Below, piece by piece: positions 8,544 through 18,253 of a DNA stretch of 64,000 nucleotides (position 1 is the first letter of the stretch; each line of letters starts with the position of its first letter). The stretch comes from an uncultured Marinicella sp. (GTDB taxonomy: Bacteria; Pseudomonadota; Gammaproteobacteria; Xanthomonadales; Marinicellaceae). The stretch covers positions 122,198-186,197 of the forward strand of contig CANNAM010000006.1 in assembly GCA_947502595.1 (NCBI GenBank). The letters are read 5' to 3'. The notes under the pieces were generated by a model that did no database searches, was not told the DNA's origin, and saw only the letters and a list, made by a program, of their open reading frames with translations. A program made the translations under genes and the position numbers.

Positions 8544-9776
8544 ATGACCAAACTATCACTAAGTAAAGAAAAAATCAAAGTTGTTTTGCTTGAGGGCGTA
8601 CATCCAGATGCCGAGAAATTATTCAGGCAAGATGGTTATCACAACATCCACCTCTACAACAGCACGCCTGCAGATGATGAGTTACAAGAAATTCTGGCCG
8701 ACACCCACATTTTGGGAATTCGTTCACGCACCCAGCTCAAAGGACAAAACCTAGCAGCCTGTGAAAAATTGATGGCAGTTGGTACTTTTTGTATTGGTAC
8801 CAATCAAGTTGACCTGGAAAACTGCAAAGCCCAAGGCATTCCGGTGTTCAATGCACCTTTTTCCAACACCCGCAGTGTGGCTGAATTGGTGATGGCTGAA
8901 ATCATTTTATTACTGCGAGGCATCCCTGAAAAAAATGCCAAAGCGCACCGGGGTCAATGGTTCAAATCAGCTTTACACTCCAATGAAACCAGGGGCAAAA
9001 CCCTGGGTATAGTAGGTTTTGGACACATCGGCTCACAATTGTGCATCTTGGCCGAAGCGATGGGCATGAAGGTCAAGTATTATGACATTGAAAACAAACT
9101 ACCACTGGGTAACAGTGAATCCGTGGCTTCATTGCATGAGTTGTTACCGCAGGTTGATGTGTTGTCGTTACACGTGCCAGACACTGAATTAACCCGCAAT
9201 ATGATTGGCGCCAAAGAACTGGCTTTATTGCCTCAAGGCTCCTTTCTATTGAATGCTGCCAGGGGGCATATCGTGGTGATTGATGACTTGGTTAAGGCCT
9301 TACAGTCCAAACATTTGAATGGTGCAGCCATTGATGTATTCCCTACTGAACCGGCCAGCAATGATGACCCATTTGATTCACCATTAGCGACATTTGATAA
9401 CGTGATACTGACGCCACACATTGGTGGCAGCACCCAAGAAGCACAAGTTAATATTGCCAATGAAGTGGCCGATAAATTAATCAAATATTCAAACAATGGC
9501 TCTACGTCTTCCGCCGTGAACTTCCCCGAAGTGTCGTTGCCAGCCTTACACCATGACTTAACCCGTGTGATGCACATCCACGTAAACAAACCCGGTATGC
9601 TGGAACGGATCAACCACGCTTTTTCCAGCCAATCAATCAATATAGCAGCGATGTACCTTCAGACGTCAGGAGATGTCGGCTATGTGATCATGGATGTCAA
9701 CTGTGAATCCTCCGATTCTATTGTTAAACAACTCAATGACATCGATGGCACCATACGGGTTCGCGTGCTCCATTAA
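8544..9776 (+). CDS. serA: D-3-phosphoglycerate dehydrogenase
   Basis: The 410-residue protein catalyses the first step of serine synthesis, 3-phosphoglycerate to 3-phosphohydroxypyruvate, with NAD. It has the N-terminal substrate-binding part (GIRSRTQL, GTFCIGTNQVDL), the dinucleotide fold GIVGFGHIGSQL, the catalytic region NAARGHIV and LTPHIGGSTQEAQ, and a C-terminal ACT domain (~335-410) for serine feedback. Length matches the E. coli type of enzyme. The start has only 54 bases of divergent spacing to the oxidase gene, so both promoters must overlap there. Confidence 0.96.
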   Translation: MTKLSLSKEKIKVVLLEGVHPDAEKLFRQDGYHNIHLYNSTPADDELQEILADTHILGIRSRTQLKGQNLAACEKLMAVGTFCIGTNQVDLENCKAQGIPVFNAPFSNTRSVAELVMAEIILLLRGIPEKNAKAHRGQWFKSALHSNETRGKTLGIVGFGHIGSQLCILAEAMGMKVKYYDIENKLPLGNSESVASLHELLPQVDVLSLHVPDTELTRNMIGAKELALLPQGSFLLNAARGHIVVIDDLVKALQSKHLNGAAIDVFPTEPASNDDPFDSPLATFDNVILTPHIGGSTQEAQVNIANEVADKLIKYSNNGSTSSAVNFPEVSLPALHHDLTRVMHIHVNKPGMLERINHAFSSQSINIAAMYLQTSGDVGYVIMDVNCESSDSIVKQLNDIDGTIRVRVLH

Positions 9777-9801
9777 CCCACTGTTTTAAAGGTATAAGCT
9801 T

Positions 9802-11550
9802 ATGAAAAATTTCAGTTTAATTATCCTGTTAATGCTTACCAGCCTGTCAGCATCAGCCAACCGAGAAAGTAAAAAACTGCACCGGCTGTTGGCGCAAATT
9901 CAGCAGGTAAAAACCGAGCTCAGTCCGCAGGCTGCAACATGGTTGGGCGATAAAAGCCAAGCCGGCAAATTAGATGATGTATCAGCGGCTCACCACCAAT
10001 TGACCAACCAAAAACTACAACCCTTGTTAGCACAGCTGAATCAACTCAAAGTCGCCAAACTGAATTTTCAAGACCAAGTCTCACTGCAAATGCAACAAGC
10101 ATTCTTACAAGAGCAGATTGCTGACAATACATTCAAAGAATATGAAATGCCCATCACTGCCGAAGGCTCTTTTCATGTTAATTTGGCCAATATGCACCGC
10201 TATTCAGCGTTTAAAAATAGCCAGGATTTTAAACACCACTTAAGTAGAATGCAGCAAGTAGAACGGGTAATGCAACAGCATATGGATAACATGCAAGCTG
10301 GCCTTGAACGTGGCTTTACCCAACCTAAAATCATCATCCAACACTACCCTGAGTTCATTCAAACTTACATCAAAGACCAGCCTGAAGAATCGACATTTTA
10401 CCAACCTTTTTTAAACCAACCCAAACACATCGACAGCGATGAATTTACTGGCTATCAACAACAAGCGAAAAAAATAATCACCGAACAAATCAACCCCAGT
10501 TACAAAAAATTCAAAGCCTTTATGGTAGAGACCTATTTACCTGGTGCCAAAGAGGACATTGGGGCATACAGCTTGCCTGATGGCAAAGCCTATTACCAAC
10601 AACAAATCAAAGAGTACACCACCCTGGACTTAAGCGCCGAAGACATCCATCAAATTGGCTTAAATGAGGTCAAACGCATTCGCAAAGAAATGGAAGCCAT
10701 CATTGCAGATTTAGAGTTTGCCGGTAGTTTTGCAGAATTTTTAGAGTTCCTCAGAACCGACCCGCAATTCTATGTCAGCACTGCAGATGACCTGCTCAAA
10801 GCAGCCCGAGACATTGCCAAACGCATGGATGGTAAATTGCCTGAACTGTTCAGCAAATTACCCAGACAGCCCTACGCAGTCAACCCTGTGCCCGCAGGTA
10901 TTGCCCCAAACTACACCACTGGTCGCTATGTATCTGCACCCTTAGATTCAACCCGACCAGGCCAATACTGGGTCAACACCTACGCATTGGATAAACGCCC
11001 CTTATACAACCTAGAAGCACTGACTTTTCATGAAGCTGTGCCAGGGCACCATTTACAAAGCGCTTTAACCAAAGAACTAACTGACTTACCAAAATTCAGA
11101 CAAAATGCCTACATTTCTGCTTTTGGTGAAGGCTGGGGTTTGTACTGTGAAAAGTTGGCCAAAGAAGTCGGCTTTTACCAAGACCCCTATTCTGACTTTG
11201 GACGATTAACCTATGAAATGTGGCGCGCCATGCGCTTGGTGGTGGACACAGGTATGCATGCAATGGGCATGAGTCGTGATGAGGCCATTCAGCTGATGGA
11301 AGACAATACGGCGTTGTCTAAACACAATGTACGCACAGAAATTGATCGTTACATTGCATGGCCGGCACAGGCATTGTCATATAAATTAGGTGAAATTAAA
11401 ATCTGGGAACTGCGAAACAAAGCCGAACTAGCCTTGGGTGAAAATTTCGATATTCGCAGCTTCCACGACACCCTTTTAGGCAGCGGCTCTGTGCCACTGA
11501 ATGTCTTGGAACAAATCGTTGATCGTTACATTGCTGATGAATTGGAATAA
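9802..11550 (+). CDS. DUF885 family secreted protein, probable metallopeptidase
   Basis: The 582-residue protein begins with a signal peptide (MKNFSLIILLMLTSLSASA) and carries the DUF885 zinc motif HEAVPGHHLQ near residue 413, followed by FGEGWGLYCEKLA, which supplies a further ligand. DUF885 proteins resemble the M32/M3 zinc carboxypeptidase fold, and several have peptidase activity; the substrate here is unknown. It lies 25 bases after serA on the same strand and may be read through from it. A second, lipid-anchored family member is at 44826-46724. Confidence 0.85.
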   Translation: MKNFSLIILLMLTSLSASANRESKKLHRLLAQIQQVKTELSPQAATWLGDKSQAGKLDDVSAAHHQLTNQKLQPLLAQLNQLKVAKLNFQDQVSLQMQQAFLQEQIADNTFKEYEMPITAEGSFHVNLANMHRYSAFKNSQDFKHHLSRMQQVERVMQQHMDNMQAGLERGFTQPKIIIQHYPEFIQTYIKDQPEESTFYQPFLNQPKHIDSDEFTGYQQQAKKIITEQINPSYKKFKAFMVETYLPGAKEDIGAYSLPDGKAYYQQQIKEYTTLDLSAEDIHQIGLNEVKRIRKEMEAIIADLEFAGSFAEFLEFLRTDPQFYVSTADDLLKAARDIAKRMDGKLPELFSKLPRQPYAVNPVPAGIAPNYTTGRYVSAPLDSTRPGQYWVNTYALDKRPLYNLEALTFHEAVPGHHLQSALTKELTDLPKFRQNAYISAFGEGWGLYCEKLAKEVGFYQDPYSDFGRLTYEMWRAMRLVVDTGMHAMGMSRDEAIQLMEDNTALSKHNVRTEIDRYIAWPAQALSYKLGEIKIWELRNKAELALGENFDIRSFHDTLLGSGSVPLNVLEQIVDRYIADELE

Positions 11551-11645
11551 GCCACATCCATGTGTCCAGAAAATTTAAGTCACAACCTGTTGATTGAATT
11601 TATATTAAGAATCGGGTCAACATACAGCCAATCATAAAGGTTGCC

Positions 11646-13139
11646 TTAATTCTCAAATTCAGCTTTAAAAATACCGTCTGGTAAACTGGTTATATGCCCC
11701 ACGCCAAACACCTGCTCGCCGCCAACTTTGACTGAGCTACCAGACTGGATTATTGTCTTACTTATGAGTGTTTTAATAATAAGCTCACCACCTGAAACCA
11801 GTCCACTTTCAGGATTTAATGTGCCATTTTTAACCAACACCTTGGAGCCATTTGAAACCATCGCAAAAAAATCATTGGCATTAATAGCTAAGCCTTTATC
11901 ATCATAAAACAATGAATCCAGAGTATCTACTTTGATACCAAACAGCTCAACTATGGGTTGGTCAAGTGCTGAAATTTCGCCCTCAATTGAGACATCACCG
12001 TAATCAACTGAGCCACGTTCATTGATTCTGGTTACATACAACTCACTGGCAGCAAGACTGTAGCCACGAAGTTGCAGTTGTTTGGTTGCATTGAATCCAC
12101 CTGCAATAACCCCGTCAGGATCTAAAGTTTGTGGCGTAACTTGTAAGGCAACTCCGGCCACATTCAACACAGGCGAGTTAAAGTTATTGGGAGCAACTGG
12201 CATGGTTAAGTTGATCCTAGCCCCTGTAAACCGAACACTGTTTGCAGATACCGTGCCAGATACGTTGTCTGCGGTTCCCTCAACCTCTATTTTTATTCCT
12301 TCTTGAATGTCTTCAGGGCGTCCACGGACGTACCTGGTTTTACGGCTGACTTCAACATTTTGACCAGCCAAAACAAAACCATTGTTTACATTCAGAGCAT
12401 CAATCATGCCTTCAATAATAACCGTTCCAGAATCATGGTTAGGCACCACGGAGCGATCTACACAATTGATTTGAGTGACGCTGTCAAGGTTATCATTAAG
12501 TTCAAAATTAACTACTGGCTGCGCAAAAACTTCCACAAAATCACCGTTTGCAAGACTTGAGTTACAAGAACCTACAACGTTGGGTGAGTAGTTGATAGTT
12601 TGATTGTTGATACTGAACTGATTGGCAGTTAAGTTATCAACAAAACCACTGAGCTTCCATTCAGCCAATTCATTGACCAATTCAATTCGGGTGATTACTG
12701 CCACAGATTCATTGTCAATAAAACCACTGACAACGACAGTATTACCAGGGACTAAATCGTCCAGAGACAGGTTGTTTGCAAAGTACGTTTGGCTGTTAAC
12801 CAGACCACTTATATTAAATACCTTTAAAGGCGATGTTGACAACAAAGGACCTTTATAAATGCTAATTAAGTCGATTTCATCCAGTACACCTGTAGTCAAA
12901 TTAGGACTGGTGTTAGAGACTTTATACCTGACTTTATAGCCGGTACCGCCCTGCGCCATGATTGCCGGAATGGTTTCACCATCTTCCATATAAAGGGTGT
13001 CCTCAGTGACTTCAAAATTTCGAATGTCATTGATTTGAAAACCAGTGCCACCTTGTGCTTTGATTGTCGATAGCGCAACTTCAGCGGCGAAGGCATTTGT
13101 AGTTAAAGTGAACAGGAATGAAATTATTAGTTTTTTCAT
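11646..13139 (-). CDS. DUF5666 domain-containing exported protein
   Basis: The 497-residue protein starts with a signal peptide (MKKLIISFLFTLTTNAFA) and then consists of repeated small beta-barrel-like units. Each has phrases such as ISGLVNSQTYFANN, VVVSGFIDN, IEGMIDALNV and VEVEGTADN, typical of DUF5666 (OB-like) repeats. It is five bases downstream of the DUF6502 gene and shares its promoter. The two domains are often neighbours in gammaproteobacteria, but the function is unknown. The extreme C-terminus reads GIFKAEFEN, faintly similar to the IFxxxFE tags on the beta-helix proteins here; that may be chance. Confidence 0.8.
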   Translation of the reverse strand: MKKLIISFLFTLTTNAFAAEVALSTIKAQGGTGFQINDIRNFEVTEDTLYMEDGETIPAIMAQGGTGYKVRYKVSNTSPNLTTGVLDEIDLISIYKGPLLSTSPLKVFNISGLVNSQTYFANNLSLDDLVPGNTVVVSGFIDNESVAVITRIELVNELAEWKLSGFVDNLTANQFSINNQTINYSPNVVGSCNSSLANGDFVEVFAQPVVNFELNDNLDSVTQINCVDRSVVPNHDSGTVIIEGMIDALNVNNGFVLAGQNVEVSRKTRYVRGRPEDIQEGIKIEVEGTADNVSGTVSANSVRFTGARINLTMPVAPNNFNSPVLNVAGVALQVTPQTLDPDGVIAGGFNATKQLQLRGYSLAASELYVTRINERGSVDYGDVSIEGEISALDQPIVELFGIKVDTLDSLFYDDKGLAINANDFFAMVSNGSKVLVKNGTLNPESGLVSGGELIIKTLISKTIIQSGSSVKVGGEQVFGVGHITSLPDGIFKAEFEN

Positions 13140-13144
13140 GGTAT

Positions 13145-13981
13145 TTACAATGGGTTTTTATCGTCGTCAGCTTTATAAAAATAGATTCCTACGCCTATAT
13201 AAGGCACTAACTCTTGGTCCTCTTCAAGCTCAGAATGCTGAATTAAATGTTCAATATATTCATCAACATCATTGGCCAGTTCTTGGCTTTTTTTACGGGC
13301 ATAGGATTCAGCTAAACCAGCCAAGGACTTAGGTAGCTTATCATGCAACACAATTCTTTGGAAGCGTGGTGGCTGACGCTCAGGGTCGATGTTGTGGTCA
13401 ATTGTTTCCAGTAAATATTGGGTTGATAAGCCCAAAAAGTCGACATTTTGAATGTCATCTGGGTCGTTATCAGTTAAATAATAAGGTTTGATCAACTCAA
13501 CCTCGTTGTTGCTATTTACCACCACAGCCTCAGAGGTCAACAGTTCGTCTAAAACAGATTTATAGGTGGCCCCGCCAGAGTATTTTTCTACCAACTGCTT
13601 AAAGTCAGGCTTATCTGCAGATTCAATGGGGATAATTTTCGATTTATTGTGGTGGTCAATATAATCCTTGTCCTCAATCCAACCGGTCAGGACTCGACCT
13701 GCACGGTGCCATTTACGATGGCTGTTATCATGGCTGAACATATTGGTTTTAAGCTGTTGATCAACTTGCACCCTAGACAAACCTGTAATCACTGAAATTC
13801 TTGATTTGGATGGTTTCTTACCATTGATACCAAAATAATTGTTAGACACATCAACATAGGTCCACTTCAAAATATCACTGACCACATGATAAGGCACATT
13901 CAAACGCAACAGGATCCGAACCAAAGGTCGGAATACCTGAATCAGCATTTTTTTTATGACATCGATCAGTTGTGAACTCAT
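13145..13981 (-). CDS. DUF6502 family protein
   Basis: The 278-residue cytoplasmic protein has the N-terminal pattern of DUF6502 (FRPLVRILLRLNVPYHVVSDILKW, YFGINGKKPSKSRISVITGLSR), which looks like a helix-turn-helix region that may bind nucleic acid. It has a central helical region and a charged C-terminus. It is the first gene of a two-gene unit with the exported DUF5666 protein. A regulatory role for the exported partner is a guess from fold and position only. Confidence 0.75.
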   Translation of the reverse strand: MSSQLIDVIKKMLIQVFRPLVRILLRLNVPYHVVSDILKWTYVDVSNNYFGINGKKPSKSRISVITGLSRVQVDQQLKTNMFSHDNSHRKWHRAGRVLTGWIEDKDYIDHHNKSKIIPIESADKPDFKQLVEKYSGGATYKSVLDELLTSEAVVVNSNNEVELIKPYYLTDNDPDDIQNVDFLGLSTQYLLETIDHNIDPERQPPRFQRIVLHDKLPKSLAGLAESYARKKSQELANDVDEYIEHLIQHSELEEDQELVPYIGVGIYFYKADDDKNPL

Positions 13982-14040
13982 TGGAGTTGGAATGGCTTTA
14001 AAGTAATAATTGCTTGTGTAGTATTTATAGTAATTTTCAA

Positions 14041-14068
14041 ATTATACAGCAAAAATCAGCAGCTTCAA
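14041..14068 (-). promoter_or_regulatory. sigma-70 promoter for the DUF6502-DUF5666 operon
   Basis: Read on the minus strand, a TTGAAG box (14063-14068) and a TATAAT box (14041-14046) are 16 bases apart, giving a start about 50 bases upstream of the ATG at 13981. Confidence 0.6.
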
Positions 14069-14094
14069 TTTCAATATTTCAACCACTGAATAAA

Positions 14095-14120
14095 AAAAAC
14101 CCCGCAAAAGCGGGGTTTTT
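14095..14120 (-). terminator. rho-independent terminator of the subtilase gene
   Basis: ACCCCGC-AAAA-GCGGGGT forms a strong hairpin flanked by A and T runs on both sides. On the minus strand it follows the subtilase stop at 14149 and ends in a run of eight Ts. It also separates that gene from the next promoter. Confidence 0.9.
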
Positions 14121-14148
14121 CACACTTCCCCCTACAAAATATACCTAA

Positions 14149-15918
14149 TCAGAGGTTAATCTCATTGGTACATTCTACCGATGAACCTGCTTCACAGACT
14201 TTAAATGAATATGAGGTATTCTTATCTACAGAATATGAAGTAGAACCATCATTTGTTGTGGTGTTATTGAAAGCACCATTGATATAAACATCAACATTGG
14301 CTGTTGTACCACCTGTCCAAGATAAATTGGCTTGACGGTTGCCTTTACTGCGGCTACCTGACAAGGTCATATCAGTTCCTCCAGGAGGCTCAGTTACACC
14401 ACCTTCACAACCATTGGCTGTCAAGTAATCACTGGCCGCTTTGGCTTTAACAATACCATAACCAAAATAGTCATCTTTACCTGCAGCACCTGCATCTTCG
14501 GCTGAAGCTTTCAGCGCATCACGTATTTCTTGTCCAGTACAATCGGCATGGTTTGACCAAACCAAAGCAGCCACACCTGCCACTGCTGGAGTCGCCATTG
14601 ATGTGCCACTCATGTAACCATAATCACTGGCTCCAATTGAAACTGAAGCAGTAGATGCACCAAGCAGAAATGTGCGGTCTTCCAATGCTGCACCAACAGC
14701 CGGAATCGATGTCGCGTTGGGCTCACCCAATGTGCCATACAACATGCCAGGTTCATTGTTAATCAATATTGCACCCGCTCCACCTGAGTTTTCACAGTTG
14801 GCAACTTTGTCGTGGAAAGATATCACGCCGCGGTCAATCACACAAATTTTACCAGCGGCGCCACTGTCAGTACTTTCAGCCGTGCCCATATAGTAGGTAG
14901 AACCACTGGCAGAGCCAACATTTTCCATCGCACTAGATGCAACACCAACACCATCAGCTGTAGCCGAGGAGAGTGTAGCTAAGCCGGCTGGATAAGTAGA
15001 AAATGTATCAACACCACCAGCGGTTACTTCAACACAAACCGTTTCATCAGTTCTTTGGTTACGCCCTTTGCCCACTTTACATGATGGGAATTGAGAAAAT
15101 TCAGCAATGTTGTTGTTGGCATCATTGGCACCAATCATCATGACTGATGAGTAACCAGCTGGGTATGAACGCACAGAATTACCGTCATTACCTGCCGCTG
15201 CAACAACCAACCCACCGTTTGCTATGAAATTATCAAAAGCATTTTCTTCAGTTGAATTGGCTCCACCACCACCTAAACTCATAGAAATGATGTTGGCGCC
15301 TGCATCAGCACATTTTTGTGCCGCATAGGCCAAATCTGAAGAATAGCCCCAACCTGCCGCATTGAACACCTTGATGATGTGCAATGGAACCCCAGGAGCC
15401 ATACCAACGACACCAATGTTATTATCATCTGCAGCAATAGTACCCGCTACATGGGTACCGTGTGGGCCACCATGATCATACCAGTTACCAGTGCCTGAAT
15501 CATTGTCACCAGTAATCACCGTCCAATCAAAGTCATTGTTACTGGCGTCTAAACCTGAGTCAATAACACACACTTTTTGACCCGGTTGTAAGTTCAGTTG
15601 ATCGGCTTGTGACTGATAAACCGCGTAAGGGGTTAACTGTTGTAATGTGGGGTCACCGGCATCATCATTGTATACAGCATATGGATACCTTTTGGCATCC
15701 ACTTCCATTTTCTTAAAGCCGCTTTTACCACGCATGGCGCTTTTGCCGTGTTCATCCAGCTCAACCGCAAACCAGCCGTCACCATTTACTAAAACCTGAT
15801 GTCCGTTTTTTAAACCATTGCCATTACTTTCATAAGAAACAATTACCCGCTCAGCATGAGCAAAAGTTCCTAGTGCCAGCATGGTTGCAACACAAGTTTT
15901 CCGCATATTTAATTTCAT
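14149..15918 (-). CDS. secreted S8 subtilisin-like serine protease
   Basis: The 589-residue preproprotein has a signal peptide (residues 1-22), a short propeptide to about residue 100 and a complete catalytic set: Asp120 in VIDSGLD, His153 in HGTHVAG, Asn244 in AAGND and Ser440 in GTSMATP. A protease-associated insertion (~residues 280-430, with KICVIDRGVISFHDKV and GAGAILINNEPG) separates the Asn and Ser motifs, as in the lantibiotic-independent PA-subtilases. After the catalytic domain comes a glycine/proline linker and a ~70-residue fibronectin-like end domain with a Cys pair. The start is supported by AGAGAGGA seven bases upstream. It is expected to act outside the cell on proteins. Confidence 0.93.
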   Translation of the reverse strand: MKLNMRKTCVATMLALGTFAHAERVIVSYESNGNGLKNGHQVLVNGDGWFAVELDEHGKSAMRGKSGFKKMEVDAKRYPYAVYNDDAGDPTLQQLTPYAVYQSQADQLNLQPGQKVCVIDSGLDASNNDFDWTVITGDNDSGTGNWYDHGGPHGTHVAGTIAADDNNIGVVGMAPGVPLHIIKVFNAAGWGYSSDLAYAAQKCADAGANIISMSLGGGGANSTEENAFDNFIANGGLVVAAAGNDGNSVRSYPAGYSSVMMIGANDANNNIAEFSQFPSCKVGKGRNQRTDETVCVEVTAGGVDTFSTYPAGLATLSSATADGVGVASSAMENVGSASGSTYYMGTAESTDSGAAGKICVIDRGVISFHDKVANCENSGGAGAILINNEPGMLYGTLGEPNATSIPAVGAALEDRTFLLGASTASVSIGASDYGYMSGTSMATPAVAGVAALVWSNHADCTGQEIRDALKASAEDAGAAGKDDYFGYGIVKAKAASDYLTANGCEGGVTEPPGGTDMTLSGSRSKGNRQANLSWTGGTTANVDVYINGAFNNTTTNDGSTSYSVDKNTSYSFKVCEAGSSVECTNEINL

Positions 15919-16263
15919 TCAATAATCCTCTCTCTATTATTATGTGAACACTTTTAAACCAGTATATTTTTTATTGTCGTTTTAAAAGATCTTTAGATGG
16001 CCAATTAAGGCTGCGAATGATTTAAGCAATAATATTTCTAAAAAACAAGAACAAATCTATTTAATTGCAATATATATTACATATTTACCAATAATGAAGA
16101 CTTTGCTAGTCCAAATTACAAATTGTATTTAAAGGCGAAACACCAAATGTTTGATTGAACTTGAAAAAAGTAACTATGAATAAATCAGTTAATCTACAGC
16201 CTTAAGCTATCATTATGAATCGCTGTCTTCTACAATAAGGCTTTAGAAAAACTACAGACTTTA
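15919..16263. other. AT-rich divergent promoter region
   Basis: About 345 bases lie between the subtilase start (minus) and rnt (plus). The sequence is strongly AT-rich and must hold both promoters, but no single pair of boxes stands out. I see no hairpin terminator, repeat or open frame here. Confidence 0.5.
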
Positions 16264-16881
16264 ATGTCAGCAATCAAAGACCGATTCAGAGGATTTTTAC
16301 CCGTTGTGGTTGATGTGGAAACCGGTGGTTTCAACAACCAGACCGATGCACTGCTTGAAATAGCTGCAGTCATCATAGAGATGGAAGAAGATGGTAGCTT
16401 GAAGCCTGGCGAAACAATCAATGCCTATGTCACACCATTTGAAGGTTCGAACATTGAACCGGCTGCTTTAGAAATAACGGGCATTGATTTGAACCACCCG
16501 CTGCGTTTGTCACTGGATGAAAATGCAGCCTTAGGTAAAATATTCACTCCAATCCGCAAAGCCATCAAAGCCACTGGTTGTACCCGTGCCATTCTGGTTG
16601 GTCACAATGCGCATTTTGATTTGGGTTTTGTGCATGCCGCCGCTGAACGTGCGGGAATCAAGCGCAACCCTTTCCACCCTTTCAGTTGTTTTGATACCGC
16701 CACTTTATCGGCATTGGCTTATGGCCAAACCGTATTGGCCAGGGGCATAGAGGCCGCAGGTATCGAATGGGAAACAGACCAAGCCCATTCGGCCTTGTAT
16801 GACACCGAAAAGACCGCTGAGCTGTTCTGTAAAATATTTAATCAAGCTTTAGCAACTGGCATGTATACGCCCAGAGCTTAA
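16264..16881 (+). CDS. rnt: ribonuclease T
   Basis: The 205-residue DEDD exonuclease has [19 protein letters not shown] (first Asp and Glu), [14 protein letters not shown] (second Asp) and the [14 protein letters not shown] end motif with the general base and last Asp. RNase T trims 3' ends of tRNA (CCA turnover), 5S and 23S rRNA precursors. Size and motifs match the enterobacterial enzyme. It stands alone as a single gene. Confidence 0.95.
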   Translation: MSAIKDRFRGFLPVVVDVETGGFNNQTDALLEIAAVIIEMEEDGSLKPGETINAYVTPFEGSNIEPAALEITGIDLNHPLRLSLDENAALGKIFTPIRKAIKATGCTRAILVGHNAHFDLGFVHAAAERAGIKRNPFHPFSCFDTATLSALAYGQTVLARGIEAAGIEWETDQAHSALYDTEKTAELFCKIFNQALATGMYTPRA

Positions 16882-17348
16882 GCCAATTGGCAAAGACTGA
16901 ACTCACCCTCTGGCTTGTACTAAAAATTTTCACTTGGATTCCGGCGCTCGCTGAGGCTCGGCTGGAATGACGGTCTTTATTATTTTGGTTTTACTCATTC
17001 CCACGCCCTCCGTGGTTCGGAAGTTATGACTATGGTTTTATTCACACCCACCCCCTGCGTGGCTGTGCATAGGGGTTCTTAAACCGTATTGATTGACAGA
17101 CAAATTCTGGATAGGTATGCGACTTAAAACACTTCTTTTTAGCAGTTAGGCAGAAATTAATGTGCTTACTTGTTCAGCACCTACGGCGAGTCAGGAGATT
17201 GCCACCTCGTGCCTTCTCGCAATGACAAGTTTGTGACTTGGGCCTGGAATACACTTAAACAGGCACTTAAACCAAGGCCAGTCACTGTCATCTGGAGCGC
17301 AGTACAATCAGCAAATCGCACTGCACTCAGAAGTATGATGTGTTGGTA
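16882..17348. repeat. intergenic region with dispersed repeat modules
   Basis: There is no gene here. An inverted-repeat module at 16936-16973 pairs ATTCCGGC with GCTGGAAT, the shape of the dispersed repeats common in many proteobacterial intergenic regions. A 39-base module at 17190-17228 and a 17-base module at 17286-17302 are near copies of those at 6979-7017 and 6910-6926. Another fragment (CATTCCCACGCCCTCCGTGG) is at 17004-17023. Confidence 0.7.
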
Positions 17349-18242
17349 TCAACCCTTCTTCTGTAACAACTGCAAAATACTGGAAAAATCTTTCCCACCA
17401 GCACCGGCTGCTTGGTGAATTTGGTACAGTTGAGTGGCCAAGGCGCCCAATGGTGTGGCACTTTTAGACTTGGCGGCCAACTCTTGAGACAGCCCCAAAT
17501 CTTTACTCATCAGGTCAACCATAAAACCGCCATGGTAATCATTGCTGGCTGGCACATTCGGCATCACCCCAGGGTAGGGGTTATAAACTTGCAACGACCA
17601 GTTATTACCTGAGCTGGCTTTCATGATTTCTGACATCACCTTGGGATCAAGGCCTTGTTGGGCTCCCATATTCAAGGCTTCCGCTGTGCCTACCATATGA
17701 ATTGCCAACAGCATGTTGTTACAAATCTTAGCCACCTGTCCAGCACCGGCAGCACCGGCATGGAAAATGTGCCTACCCATGGCGCTCAGAACAGTTTTAG
17801 CCGCTTCAAAGTTAGCTGCCTCACCGCCACATATAAAGGTCAAAGTACCGGCCTCCGCTGCCGCTGTACCACCTGAAACCGGCGCATCTATCATGGCAAT
17901 GCCTTTGCGCTCACAGGCTTTGGCCACGGTGCGTGCATCATCTGCAGCAATGGTCGAAGAGTCGATGATTAACACCCCTTCTTTAACGTCATTGATTAAA
18001 CCGTTGCTGCCTAAATACAGTGATTTTACGATGGCGCCATTAGGCAGCATAGAAATGACGATATCAGCGTCTTTGATTGCTGCTTTGGCGTTATCAGCGG
18101 TGCTGGCACCTACGGCTTTTAAATCAGCCACTGCATGGGCGTTCAAGTCATAGACTGTCACTTTGAAATTATGTTTAATCAGGTTTTTGGCCATGGGACC
18201 ACCCATGTTGCCTAAGCCTATGAATGCGATGTTTTGTGACAT
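17349..18242 (-). CDS. mmsB: 3-hydroxyisobutyrate dehydrogenase
   Basis: The 297-residue NAD-dependent dehydrogenase oxidises 3-hydroxyisobutyrate to methylmalonate semialdehyde in valine breakdown. Motifs: the dinucleotide fold GLGNMGGPMAKNL (residues ~8-20), the substrate motif DAPVSGGTAAAEAGTL, and the catalytic lysine in GAGQVAKICNNMLL. It is the last gene of the operon mmsA, acyl-CoA dehydrogenase, hydrolase, mmsB. Its product feeds MmsA, encoded at the head of the same operon. Confidence 0.93.
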   Translation of the reverse strand: MSQNIAFIGLGNMGGPMAKNLIKHNFKVTVYDLNAHAVADLKAVGASTADNAKAAIKDADIVISMLPNGAIVKSLYLGSNGLINDVKEGVLIIDSSTIAADDARTVAKACERKGIAMIDAPVSGGTAAAEAGTLTFICGGEAANFEAAKTVLSAMGRHIFHAGAAGAGQVAKICNNMLLAIHMVGTAEALNMGAQQGLDPKVMSEIMKASSGNNWSLQVYNPYPGVMPNVPASNDYHGGFMVDLMSKDLGLSQELAAKSKSATPLGALATQLYQIHQAAGAGGKDFSSILQLLQKKG

Positions 18243-18253
18243 TTGAGTACCTA

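Noticed and set aside
17170..17418. An 82-codon plus-strand frame between rnt and mmsB
   Set aside because: It covers the dispersed repeat modules and runs into mmsB antisense; no coding features.
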